From: Flavobacteriaceae bacterium
Lineage (GTDB): Bacteria > Bacteroidota > Bacteroidia > Flavobacteriales > Flavobacteriaceae
DNA length: 46,634 nt
Direction: 5' to 3'
NCBI GenBank assembly: GCA_024638225.1
Contig: JAHEKR010000012.1
Span: 1-46,634, forward strand
Part shown: piece after piece, positions 30,820 to 38,458 of the stretch
How the letters are laid out: every line of letters starts with the position of its first letter
How positions within the stretch are numbered: the first letter of the stretch is position 1
Made by a program: the position numbers and the translations under genes
Notes under the pieces: model-generated
What the model was told of the DNA's origin: nothing
Database searches by the model: none
The model's input: only the letters and a program-made list of their open reading frames with translations

Positions 30820-32868
30820 ATGAAAAAATTACTCGTATTATTCACTTCCTTATTGGTCTTCACTGCAGTTGGCCAAATTGATCGAAGCAAACAACCGGTT
30901 CCTGGTCCTGCACCCACCATCCAAGTGAAAGAGCCACAACAATACAAACTAAAAAATGGGCTCACCGTGATGCTGGTTGAAAACAGAAAACTTCCACAAG
31001 TAAGTGCAAGTTTAAGTTTGGACAATCCCCCCATTTTGGAAGGAATCAAGGCAGGGTTGAGCGAGCTCACGGGCAGCTTGCTTGGAAAAGGTTCAAAAAA
31101 AATAGCAAAAGATGATTTCTATGATGAAGTAGATTTTATGGGTGCTAATATTAGCATTAGTGCTTCAGGCGCATTTGCACAGTCGTTGTCCCGCTATTTT
31201 GAAAGAACTTTTCAGATGATGGCCGATGCTGCCATAAATCCTAATTTCACGGAGGAAGAATTTATCAAAGAGCGAGATATTATCATTGATGCATTGAAAG
31301 CATCTGAAAAAGATGTTACAAGTGCAGCCAGACGCGTCGAAAGACTCTTGGCCTATGGAACAAATCACCCCTATGGCGAATACACAACCCCGGGTACCGT
31401 CAATAACATCAAACTTGCAGATGTCCAGCGTTTTTATGACTTCAGATTTAGGCCTAACAACGCCTATCTTGTTATTGTTGGTGACATTGACCTGGAAACT
31501 GTCAAGCCATTGGTTAAAAAATATTTTGGGAAATGGAAACCAAATCCTGTTGCTTCAAGTCCAATCCCTGAAGTAAAAAACCCGAAAAGTCCACAAATTG
31601 ATTTTGTGAATATGCCCAACGCTGTTCAATCAGAAGTTGTCGTTCAAAGTACCGCATACCTCGCCAAAAAAGATTCTGAGTATTTTGCTGTGTTAATGGC
31701 AAATTCTATTCTTGGTGGTGGAGGTGAGGCACGTTTGTTCTTAAACCTTCGTGAAGACAAAGGATATACTTATGGAGCTTATTCAAGTATCGGGAACGAC
31801 AAGCGTACTGCAACACGTTTTCGAGCTTCTGCCAGTGTAAGAAACGAAGTAACAGACAGTGCTGTGGTTGAGCTACTCAATGAAGTAAAGCGAATTCGTA
31901 CCGATTTGGTTACAGAAAGTGAATTGAAAAAAGCAAAAGCTAAATATATTGGTAGCTTTGTCCGCTCCTTAGAAAGACCTGCAACTATTGCACAATTTGC
32001 CTACGACATCGCAACAGAAGATCTAGATAAAGATTTTTACAAAACCTATCTTGACAAAATCAATGCCGTTACTGCTGAAGATGTTAGAAATGTGGCCAAG
32101 AAATACTTTAATGTAGACCAATCAAGAATCGTTGTAACTGGAAAAGGGGTTGATGTTTTAGATAACCTTGAAAAGGTCGAATTTAATGGAACGCGACTTC
32201 CTGTCAATTACTACAATAAATATGGTATACCTATTGATCGACCTAAAAAGATATCTGTTGCAGGTGGAGTCACGGCTAAAACTATTTTAAATAAGTATAT
32301 CGAAAAGACAGGCATAAACAACATAAATGACCTAAACGCCATTAAGCTTGTCTACAAAGGCATATTTATGCAAATGCCTATTATGGTTGAGGAAACCTAT
32401 TCAGCGGATAAACAAGAGCAAGTAATATCTGTAGGCGGAAACGCCATGATGTCAAGTGTTGTTAGTACCGACGGGGCTTTTATGAAGCAAGGGCCTAATC
32501 AGATGGATTTGCCAAAAGTTATTTACGACGATCTTAAAAAATCCTTGGGCATTATCGCTGAAATTGGCTTGCTTGCCAGTGGAGAAGCTGTTTTAGAGGG
32601 AATTGAAACTGTAAATGATACAGAAGCTTATGTGATCAAAGTTCCTGGTGTTGGCGTGAGTTACACTAACTACTACAGCAAAGAAACGGGCATGAAAATT
32701 AAAGAGTCTACGATGGTAAACTTCAATGGTCAGATGCAAACGAACAATACGAATTATGCAAATTATAAAGAAATATCAAGCTTAATGATGCCAGGCGAGA
32801 AAAGCTTTGATCTTGGCGGTCAGGAAATTTCTTTAACACTTGAGGACGTAATTGTTAACCCTGACTAA
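30820..32868 (+). CDS. M16-family peptidase-like protein, non-zinc partner with C-terminal extension
   Basis: Protein of 682 aa with a signal peptide (cleavage near VGQID). Residues about 40-470 have the two M16 domains, but the position of HxxEH reads SELTGSLLGKG, so no zinc can be bound. The Arg/Tyr pair of M16B partners is present in FLNLREDKGYTYGAYS. From about 480 on comes an extra domain of about 200 residues (KTILNKYIEKTGINNINDL to the end), resembling the beta-rich lipoprotein-carrier-like domains of other Bacteroidota surface proteins. It follows the catalytic subunit by 11 bases. Substrate unknown. Confidence 0.9.
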   Translation: MKKLLVLFTSLLVFTAVGQIDRSKQPVPGPAPTIQVKEPQQYKLKNGLTVMLVENRKLPQVSASLSLDNPPILEGIKAGLSELTGSLLGKGSKKIAKDDFYDEVDFMGANISISASGAFAQSLSRYFERTFQMMADAAINPNFTEEEFIKERDIIIDALKASEKDVTSAARRVERLLAYGTNHPYGEYTTPGTVNNIKLADVQRFYDFRFRPNNAYLVIVGDIDLETVKPLVKKYFGKWKPNPVASSPIPEVKNPKSPQIDFVNMPNAVQSEVVVQSTAYLAKKDSEYFAVLMANSILGGGGEARLFLNLREDKGYTYGAYSSIGNDKRTATRFRASASVRNEVTDSAVVELLNEVKRIRTDLVTESELKKAKAKYIGSFVRSLERPATIAQFAYDIATEDLDKDFYKTYLDKINAVTAEDVRNVAKKYFNVDQSRIVVTGKGVDVLDNLEKVEFNGTRLPVNYYNKYGIPIDRPKKISVAGGVTAKTILNKYIEKTGINNINDLNAIKLVYKGIFMQMPIMVEETYSADKQEQVISVGGNAMMSSVVSTDGAFMKQGPNQMDLPKVIYDDLKKSLGIIAEIGLLASGEAVLEGIETVNDTEAYVIKVPGVGVSYTNYYSKETGMKIKESTMVNFNGQMQTNNTNYANYKEISSLMMPGEKSFDLGGQEISLTLEDVIVNPD

Positions 32869-32930
32869 TAGTGCAGGTCGTCATAATGATGTGTCTTTCC
32901 TTTGAGCTGTAGAAAAGAAAGTTAATACCA

Positions 32931-33815
32931 TTAGTTTTTCGCTGGCTTATGAGCCAGCGAAACTCCAATCAGAATTACTACTGCGGACAAAATCTGATAT
33001 ACGTTTATGTGCTCGCCGTCCAATGTTCCCCAAAAGAGAGCCACTAGAGGAAGTGTGTAGGTAACTGACGAAGCAAAAACTGCTGATGCCATTTTGACAA
33101 ATCGGTTAAACATAACCTTGGCGATTGCTGTGCCCAAAAAAGCGAGTAGGGCAATAAAACCCAAACTGCTTAGCACTTGAGGGTTAGCTAATTTTTTTGC
33201 TGAAAAAAAATCGGAAAAAAGCAATAAAACAACAGCAGGAGGTAGTATCGAAATAAAATTACCCAAGGTCATGGCCATGGGAGAAACGTCAGCTAACTTT
33301 TCCTTTAAAAAATAAATATTTACCGCATAACACATAGATGCGCACATGATCATTAATATGTATGGGTAAGGCTGAGTTCCACTGATTTCGTTTCCTCCAA
33401 AAATCAAGCCTAATGAACCTATAAAGCCCAGCAAAACTCCCCAATATTGCTTGGCAAAAATTCTATTTGCAAAAAAAACAATGCCTATCAAAAGAGTAAA
33501 AATAGGCGTCAACGAATTGGTGATGGCTGCGACCGCTGAATCGACATGCTGCTGAGCAAAAGCAAACAAAAACGAGGGGAAGAAAGTACCCAAAAAACCT
33601 GTAACAACAAGCCACTTCCATTGATTCTTCGTAAGCTTAGAAATGGATCGGTAACCCAGAATTAAGAGAAATAGAGTTGCAAATACAATTCGCATGCTCC
33701 CCAATTCAACAGGCGTAAGACCAACCAGTCCGCGTTTGATTAAAATATAAGAACTTCCCCATATAATGGAAAGTATAAAAAGGTAAATCCACTTGTTTTC
33801 AGGAATCAATCTCAT
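32931..33815 (-). CDS. EamA/DMT-family membrane transporter
   Basis: Drug/metabolite transporter superfamily protein of 294 aa with ten predicted helices in two EamA repeats. Typical stretches are ILSIIWGSSYILIKRGL at helix 1 and AVFASSVTYTLPLVALFWGTLDGE near helix 9. Members export metabolites or amino acids; the substrate cannot be told here. I start at the ATG at 33813-33815 (MRLIPENKW); the 10 residues further upstream are not hydrophobic-family-like. The final codons form one arm of a long hairpin shared with the intergenic region. Confidence 0.9.
   Translation of the reverse strand: MRLIPENKWIYLFILSIIWGSSYILIKRGLVGLTPVELGSMRIVFATLFLLILGYRSISKLTKNQWKWLVVTGFLGTFFPSFLFAFAQQHVDSAVAAITNSLTPIFTLLIGIVFFANRIFAKQYWGVLLGFIGSLGLIFGGNEISGTQPYPYILMIMCASMCYAVNIYFLKEKLADVSPMAMTLGNFISILPPAVVLLLFSDFFSAKKLANPQVLSSLGFIALLAFLGTAIAKVMFNRFVKMASAVFASSVTYTLPLVALFWGTLDGEHINVYQILSAVVILIGVSLAHKPAKN
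32937..32962. terminator. Long hairpin overlapping the 3' end of the EamA gene
   Basis: TTTCGCTGGCT and AGCCAGCGAAA form a perfect 11-bp stem with a 4-base loop. It lies wholly within the last codons of the EamA gene and faces the M16 operon coming from the other side. No long T-run follows on either strand, so it could be a bidirectional 3' end stem rather than a classic terminator. Confidence 0.5.
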
Positions 33816-33863
33816 AGCGGTACAAAGCTGATGAAAATCATCCAATAAATTGTGCTTTTTTAG

Positions 33864-33871
33864 TACATTTG
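33864..33871 (+). promoter_or_regulatory. Putative -7 box (TACATTTG) for the HMA lipoprotein gene
   Basis: A TAnnTTTG match lies 16 bases before the ATG. A -33 TTG at the usual distance is not seen. Confidence 0.45.
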
Positions 33872-33887
33872 AACAAAACTTAAAGGT

Positions 33888-34430
33888 ATGAAACGCCCCA
33901 TTTTATTTTTTGTTACGCTACTGTTTATTGTCAGCTGTAACACAAAACCTGAGAAAAAAACAGTCCCACACTCAGCTAAAGCAGTTGAAGAAATAAACAG
34001 CGACCTAGCCCATATTTCATTTCCAATTTCTGGAATGACATGCGAAATAGGTTGTGCAGCGCGTATTGAAAAGAAAGTCGCAGCCTCAGAAGGAGTTGCA
34101 GCCGCTAAAGTTGATTTTGATGCCAAAACTGCCTATGTTTCTTTTGATCCAAACATAACCTCATTTGCCAACATTCAGTCAACTGTAGAAAAACTAGGTG
34201 GCGACTACAAAGTTGGTGAGGCTAAAGCGAGTTCCCCTTATAACCTTGACCACAAGGAGCATAAACAATGTGACAAAACATGTGACAAACCCTGCTGTGC
34301 AGAAAAAAAGAAATGCGATAAGTCTTGTACTAAAGAATGTTGCGCTTCAAAAAAAGAAGGCATGCATGAAAAAGCATGTGCTGCTGACTGTAAAAAAGCC
34401 TGTTGTGCTAAAAAAGAGGAAAAGGTTTAA
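33888..34430 (+). CDS. HMA-domain lipoprotein with triple CxxxCxxxCC tail (metal handling)
   Basis: Predicted lipoprotein of 180 aa, lipobox FIVSC (C17). Residues about 42-110 are a heavy-metal-associated domain with the copper-type site GMTCEIGC (C52, C56; spacing CxxxC, as in many Flavobacteriia, instead of CxxC). A His/Lys hinge (DHKEHKQ) leads to a tail with three copies of C-x3-C-x3-C-C: C128-C137, C143-C152 and C164-C173, all separated by lysine-rich linkers. Twelve cysteines in 46 residues resemble a metallothionein-like metal store. I infer copper or zinc binding at the envelope. It overlaps gldD at the 3' end by 4 bases. Confidence 0.87.
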   Translation: MKRPILFFVTLLFIVSCNTKPEKKTVPHSAKAVEEINSDLAHISFPISGMTCEIGCAARIEKKVAASEGVAAAKVDFDAKTAYVSFDPNITSFANIQSTVEKLGGDYKVGEAKASSPYNLDHKEHKQCDKTCDKPCCAEKKKCDKSCTKECCASKKEGMHEKACAADCKKACCAKKEEKV

Positions 34431-34969
34431 TTCCATCTTAACGACTCGAGTAATTTACGAACATCCTGCTGTAAATAGCCTATTGCAGGCGCCAATGAAT
34501 CATAATTAGGTGCAGTATCAAAAAGCAACGAACCTGTAACAAAATGTTGCTTTGAATCTGTCCCAAAAAAATGAAGATTAGATGGGCTATCGCCAATTAG
34601 GGTAATTAAGCTTCCGATCACATTATTATCCTTGTTTTCGTAAGCACTTTCGTCAAAGCGACTTGCTTGTTTCCCAAATAGCTCCAATCGTTTTTCGAAA
34701 TCACGAAATAAGGTGTCCAAAGAAGATTCCTTTAAATCAAAGTAGGTAATGAAAAGCGTTCCCTTCATTTTGGGATATGCAACACGCATCCCACATTTAG
34801 ATAGCAGCTTTGGTGTTGCCCATTGATTGTAAGCAAAAGAATAAGGACAGGAGGATTCGAATACTACATATTGAGCAATAGGGTATTCCAAACCTAGTTG
34901 GGCCTTGGGTTTGGGCACTGTTTGTTGGCAACCCATAAAAAGAAAAATAAATAGAAATAAGCGAATCAT
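34427..34969 (-). CDS. gldD: Gliding motility lipoprotein GldD
   Basis: Lipoprotein of 180 aa with lipobox FLFMGC (C14). The segment KPKAQLGLEYPIAQYVVF matches the GldD hallmark (PKPxGYxRLxYP in other species, slightly changed here), followed by CPYSFAYNQWA and AYPKMKGTLFITYFDL. In Flavobacterium johnsoniae GldD is needed for gliding and for the type IX secretion machinery. Its start overlaps gldE by 4 bases, and gldE-gldD form the classical pair. Convergent overlap with the HMA lipoprotein gene. Confidence 0.94.
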   Translation of the reverse strand: MIRLFLFIFLFMGCQQTVPKPKAQLGLEYPIAQYVVFESSCPYSFAYNQWATPKLLSKCGMRVAYPKMKGTLFITYFDLKESSLDTLFRDFEKRLELFGKQASRFDESAYENKDNNVIGSLITLIGDSPSNLHFFGTDSKQHFVTGSLLFDTAPNYDSLAPAIGYLQQDVRKLLESLRWN

Positions 34970-36267
34970 GAAAGGAGCTCTACTTTTAGTTGTTTGATTC
35001 GCTTCCGGTCCACTGCTTCGATGGTAAAGATGACGTTTTTGAAACGCAAGGCAGTATTCACTTTTGGAAAGGAGCCTAATTGTTCCAAAACAAAACCGGC
35101 GATGGTTTCTGACTCCCCTTTATTCGCTTCAAATTCTTCTGGATTTGAAATTTTTAACACGTGATAAAAGTCTTGCAATGAAGTTTTACCATCAAAGACA
35201 AAAGTTGTCTCGTTTAGTTTTGAGTAACTGACATCTGTCTCGTCAAATTCATCGCTAATGTCGCCAACTATCTGCTCAATGACATCTTCTAATGAAATGA
35301 CACCTGATGTTCCTCCGTATTCGTCTACTACTACGGCAAGGTGAATCCGTTTGGATTGAAACTCTTCCAACAAATCGTCTAACTTTTTGTTTTCGGGAAC
35401 AAAATAAGGTTCGCGAAGTAGCTGATTCCATTCAAAATTATTTTTCTCCAAATGAGGCAATAAATCTTTCACATACAGCACGCCAACTACCGAATCAATA
35501 GTTTCTTTGAATACGGGTACACGAGAAAATCCTTTTTCTACAACTTGGTTAATTACATCAGTAAAAATTGTCTTTTGCTCAAGGGCAAATACATCAATGC
35601 GTGGGCACATAACCTGTTTGGTTTCGGTATTTCCAAATGTAACGATGCCTTTTAATATTTTTTGCTCGTCTTTAGTTGTTTCAGAATCATCAGTCAGTTC
35701 CAAAGCTTGAGACAAATGATCTACTGAAATATTAGCGGAAGTTTTTCCCAAACGCTTTTGTAGCGCAAAAGTGATGTAACTCATGGGGTATGTAAACGCA
35801 AAAAATACATATTGATCCAAAAAATAAATGGGAAGCGACATGAGCTTGGCAAACCCTTCTGGATTTTTATTGGCGTACACTTTAGGTAATATTTCGCCAA
35901 ACAACAAGACAATGGATGTAATCACCCCTACTTCGAGCAAGAATTTGAGCCATGGTTGCTCAATTAAATCGAAAAGACGAGGAGTTAATGTGGCAAACAC
36001 CAAAACAGTTGCAATATTGATGAGATTATTGAGCAATAAAATAATAGCCAATAGTCTTCTGGGGTTTTTACGTAAATGAGCAATGATACGCTCGGCTTTG
36101 CTAGCAGCAGTAGCAGCTGATTTTATGTACGAAGTGGAAAGGGAAAAAAAAGCTACCTCTGATCCAGAAACAAGCGCTGAACTCAACAACAAAAGAAGTA
36201 GTAAAAACAGCTTTGCTGTTTCAAATGTATCTCCGCTAAAAACCAAATAGGCTATCTCCAAGTACAA
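34966..36267 (-). CDS. gldE: GldE, CorC/HlyC-type CBS-domain membrane protein
   Basis: Membrane protein of 433 aa. The N-terminal DUF21 domain (about 1-190) has four hydrophobic helices beginning with LLSSALVSGSEVAFFSLS. A CBS pair follows (about 210-330: VMCPRIDVFALEQKT, GFSRVPVFKETIDSVVGVLYVKD, IHLAVVVDEYGGTSGVISLEDVIEQIVGDI), then a CorC_HlyC domain to the end. The gene between ssb and gldD is gldE in Flavobacteriia. GldE supports GldD and gliding; the protein type suggests ion transport control. Confidence 0.94.
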   Translation of the reverse strand: MYLEIAYLVFSGDTFETAKLFLLLLLLLSSALVSGSEVAFFSLSTSYIKSAATAASKAERIIAHLRKNPRRLLAIILLLNNLINIATVLVFATLTPRLFDLIEQPWLKFLLEVGVITSIVLLFGEILPKVYANKNPEGFAKLMSLPIYFLDQYVFFAFTYPMSYITFALQKRLGKTSANISVDHLSQALELTDDSETTKDEQKILKGIVTFGNTETKQVMCPRIDVFALEQKTIFTDVINQVVEKGFSRVPVFKETIDSVVGVLYVKDLLPHLEKNNFEWNQLLREPYFVPENKKLDDLLEEFQSKRIHLAVVVDEYGGTSGVISLEDVIEQIVGDISDEFDETDVSYSKLNETTFVFDGKTSLQDFYHVLKISNPEEFEANKGESETIAGFVLEQLGSFPKVNTALRFKNVIFTIEAVDRKRIKQLKVELLS

Positions 36268-36272
36268 AAAAC

Positions 36273-36731
36273 TTAAAAGGGCAAGTCATCATCGCTTGAT
36301 GGCTCGCTTGACTGTGTGGGCTGTTGCGGAGCAGCTTGTTGCTGTGTCGAAGGCTGCTGTGCTGAAGAAGCAGGACGTTCTGACCCGTCCGAGGGACGTT
36401 GTGTCAAAAAAGTAAAGTCATCTACATGAACTTCAGTAGTGTAGCGGTCTTTTCCGTCATCGCCTTGCCATTTACGAGTTTTGATTCTTCCTTCTACATA
36501 CACACGGTCGCCTTTATTGAGGTATTTTTCGCAAATTTCAGCTGCTTTGTTTCGAACGACTACATTGTGCCATTCGGTATTGGTTACTTTCTCACCCGTT
36601 TGTTTGCTGGTGTAGGTTTCGTTTGTGGCTATAGGGAATCTTCCTATGCAATTTCCCCCTTCGAAGTAGGTTACTTTAACGTCATCGCCCAAGTGGCCGA
36701 TGAGCATGACTTTATTTAGTGTTCCGCTCAT
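36273..36731 (-). CDS. ssb: Single-stranded DNA-binding protein
   Basis: SSB of 152 aa. The OB fold spans residues 1-110 (MSGTLNKVMLIGHLGDDVKV, TEWHNVVVRNKAAEICEKYLNKGDRVYVEGRI). A Gln/Pro/Ser-rich tail follows and ends in DDDLPF, the interaction tip for repair and replication proteins. It sits 5 bases before gldE and 26 bases after mutY on the same strand. The DUF3127 protein at 18494-18856 carries a matching tip. Confidence 0.97.
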   Translation of the reverse strand: MSGTLNKVMLIGHLGDDVKVTYFEGGNCIGRFPIATNETYTSKQTGEKVTNTEWHNVVVRNKAAEICEKYLNKGDRVYVEGRIKTRKWQGDDGKDRYTTEVHVDDFTFLTQRPSDGSERPASSAQQPSTQQQAAPQQPTQSSEPSSDDDLPF

Positions 36732-36757
36732 AATATTTAATATAACTCAAATGTACA

Positions 36758-37792
36758 TTATCGTCCGAACTTCTGCAAAAAGCGTTCAATAAGCCTTGGG
36801 ACACCTTTACTTCGTACCAAATCCCAACTATGGGGCATGGACTGCTCAAAGTCTTCGATTATCCAAAAGTGAGCATGCAAGACTTGGTGCGACAGACGAT
36901 GAATAATCGCTTTGTCGTTATAAGCTGTCCATCTTGCGCGAAGTGCCCACTGGGGCAAAGCCACATGCCTTTTTAATTCTTTTTCGTTCAAAGCATGTCC
37001 TGCCTCTATCAAAGGAAACTGGTAAAGTCCCTCCCAGATATCACCGCTTTCCCTACGCGAGAGTAGGGTGTTTTGCTGTTTATCCAAAGGAACTAAATAA
37101 TGTAAATACCGATTTCGCGCAGGCTTAGCCTTAATTTTTACGGGGAGCTGTTCTACCGTTTTATTGGCAAAAGACAGGCAGCCATCAACCAAGGGACATG
37201 AGCGGCAATTGGGGTTTCTAGGAGTGCATTGTAGGGACCCAAATTCCATTATGGCTTGGTTGTACGTCCCTGGAGCATGGGATGAAATCAATGATTGAGC
37301 TAATTCTTGAAATAGTTTGATTCCTTGGGGTTGATTAATCGGCTGGTGAATGTCAAAATACCGTGCAAGTACTCGGAATACATTCCCATCTACAACAGCT
37401 GTCACTTGATCGAAACAGATCGAAGCAATAGCACTAGCAGTGTAAGGGCCCACACCCGGAAGTTCTTGTAATTCTTTTTGCGTTTTTGGAAAAACACCAT
37501 CAAATTGGGCAACTATTCGTTGAGCGGCAAGCCGCATGTTTCGGGCACGTGAGTAATAACCCAGCCCCTGCCACAACTTCAAAACTTCATCTTCCGGAGC
37601 TAAAGCCAAGTCTTTTACTGTAGGATACTGGGCTAAAAAACGCAAAAAATAAGGGGTTCCTTGGGCAACACGTGTTTGTTGTAAAATAATTTCAGAGAGC
37701 CAAACGGAGTAGGGATTTTGGTTTTGACGCCAAGGCATCTCACGCTTATTTACGTCATACCATTTTAATAATTGCCCCCCAAAATCACGCAT
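36758..37792 (-). CDS. mutY: A/G-specific adenine glycosylase
   Basis: Base-excision repair enzyme that removes adenine opposite 8-oxoguanine, about 344 aa. N-terminal PWRQNQNPYSVWLSEIILQQTRV contains the catalytic glutamate; the helix-hairpin-helix region is LQELPGVGPYTASAIASI with the downstream catalytic aspartate in VDGNVFRVLARYF. The 4Fe-4S ligands are spaced C-x6-C-x2-C-x5-C in CTPRNPNCRSCPLVDGC. The C-terminal NUDIX-like domain recognises 8-oxoG. I start at the ATG at 37790-37792 (MRDFGGQLLKWY); an earlier in-frame ATG at 37843 would add 17 residues and is less like the family. Confidence 0.95.
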   Translation of the reverse strand: MRDFGGQLLKWYDVNKREMPWRQNQNPYSVWLSEIILQQTRVAQGTPYFLRFLAQYPTVKDLALAPEDEVLKLWQGLGYYSRARNMRLAAQRIVAQFDGVFPKTQKELQELPGVGPYTASAIASICFDQVTAVVDGNVFRVLARYFDIHQPINQPQGIKLFQELAQSLISSHAPGTYNQAIMEFGSLQCTPRNPNCRSCPLVDGCLSFANKTVEQLPVKIKAKPARNRYLHYLVPLDKQQNTLLSRRESGDIWEGLYQFPLIEAGHALNEKELKRHVALPQWALRARWTAYNDKAIIHRLSHQVLHAHFWIIEDFEQSMPHSWDLVRSKGVPRLIERFLQKFGR

Positions 37793-37862
37793 ATGCACAA
37801 AAATACGTGCAATAAACTGAATTTGCATGCCTAAGTTGCTCATATGGTTCGAATTAAATTAA

Positions 37863-37870
37863 TATATTTG
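37863..37870 (+). promoter_or_regulatory. Putative -7 box (TATATTTG) for the HU gene
   Basis: An exact TAnnTTTG match lies 36 bases before the HU ATG. A TTG lies 24 bases upstream (37836-37838), slightly far. Confidence 0.5.
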
Positions 37871-37906
37871 CGAACCTAAAATTTACAACCACAGAAGAAT
37901 CTAAGG

Positions 37907-38197
37907 ATGACAAAAGCTGAAATTGTATCAAATATTTCCGAGAAATTAGGAGTTGAAAAAAGTGACACACAAGCAATCGTGAATCACTTTATGAAAGAAG
38001 TAAGAGGTGCCATGGAGTCTGGTGAAAACGTTTATTTGCGCGGATTTGGCAGTTTTATTATTAAAACTAGAAAAGCCAAAAAAGGACGTAACATATCCAA
38101 AAATATCACCATAGATATCCCGGCACATAACATACCTTCATTTAAGCCTGCAAAGGTTTTTTTGGAAAAAGTAAAATCGAAAGTGGCCGTTAAATAA
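37907..38197 (+). CDS. HU-family DNA-binding protein
   Basis: Histone-like protein of 96 aa. The N-terminal helices (MTKAEIVSNISEKLGVEKSD) and the beta-arm region GENVYLRGFGSFIIKTRKAKKGRNISKN are typical, with the DNA-bending proline in the arm (IDIPAHNIPSFKPAKVFL). It opens a plus-strand group with the tiny basic protein gene and rng, divergent from mutY. Confidence 0.96.
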   Translation: MTKAEIVSNISEKLGVEKSDTQAIVNHFMKEVRGAMESGENVYLRGFGSFIIKTRKAKKGRNISKNITIDIPAHNIPSFKPAKVFLEKVKSKVAVK

Positions 38198-38232
38198 GCG
38201 TCCACACTTTATTAATTATTAGAACATAACAT

Positions 38233-38322
38233 ATGCCAAGTGGTAAAAAAAGAAAAAGACACAAGGTAGCTACGCATAAGCGTAAAAAAAGAAGTCGTGC
38301 AAATCGACACAAGAAAAAATAA
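38233..38322 (+). CDS. Tiny highly basic protein (29 aa), ribosome-associated type
   Basis: Open frame of 29 codons starting MPSGKKRKRHKVATHKRKKR and ending NRHKKK. About two thirds of the residues are Lys, Arg or His and none are acidic. It starts 35 bases after HU and precedes rng. I recall near-identical short proteins at this place, between HU and the RNase E/G gene, in many Bacteroidota, which argues for a real gene despite its length. The composition suits a protein buried in rRNA, comparable to bTHX or other tiny ribosomal proteins. Assignment to the ribosome is inference. Confidence 0.8.
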   Translation: MPSGKKRKRHKVATHKRKKRSRANRHKKK

Positions 38323-38349
38323 TTTTTCTTAAAAATTCTTGAACATAGA

Positions 38350-38361
38350 TGTTCTTTGACA
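38350..38361 (+). promoter_or_regulatory. boxA-like element in the rng leader
   Basis: TGTTCTTTGACA resembles the boxA antitermination element of rRNA operons (consensus near TGCTCTTTAACA). Its first five bases TGTTC also pair with GAACA nine bases upstream (38341-38345). It lies about 98 bases before the rng start. A NusB/NusE binding role is inferred. Confidence 0.45.
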
Positions 38362-38421
38362 TGAAGTTATAAATAGAGTTGTTCGATCTAAGCTAACTTC
38401 CCCAATTTAAATTGTTCAATA

Positions 38422-38443
38422 TGTTCTGCACATAAGCAGAACA
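38422..38443 (+). promoter_or_regulatory. Stem-loop just upstream of the rng start
   Basis: TGTTCTGC and GCAGAACA form a perfect 8-bp stem with a 6-base loop, ending 15 bases before the GTG start codon. No T-run follows, so it is not a standard terminator. In E. coli the rne message is cleaved by its own product at leader hairpins, which suggests a parallel here. Confidence 0.55.
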
Positions 38444-38458
38444 ATAAAAATCATTATT

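Noticed and set aside
34269-34406. Cysteine repeats as a DNA repeat or CRISPR-like array
   Set aside because: The periodicity is in the protein; spacing at DNA level is unequal (45 and 63 bases) and no direct repeat array exists.
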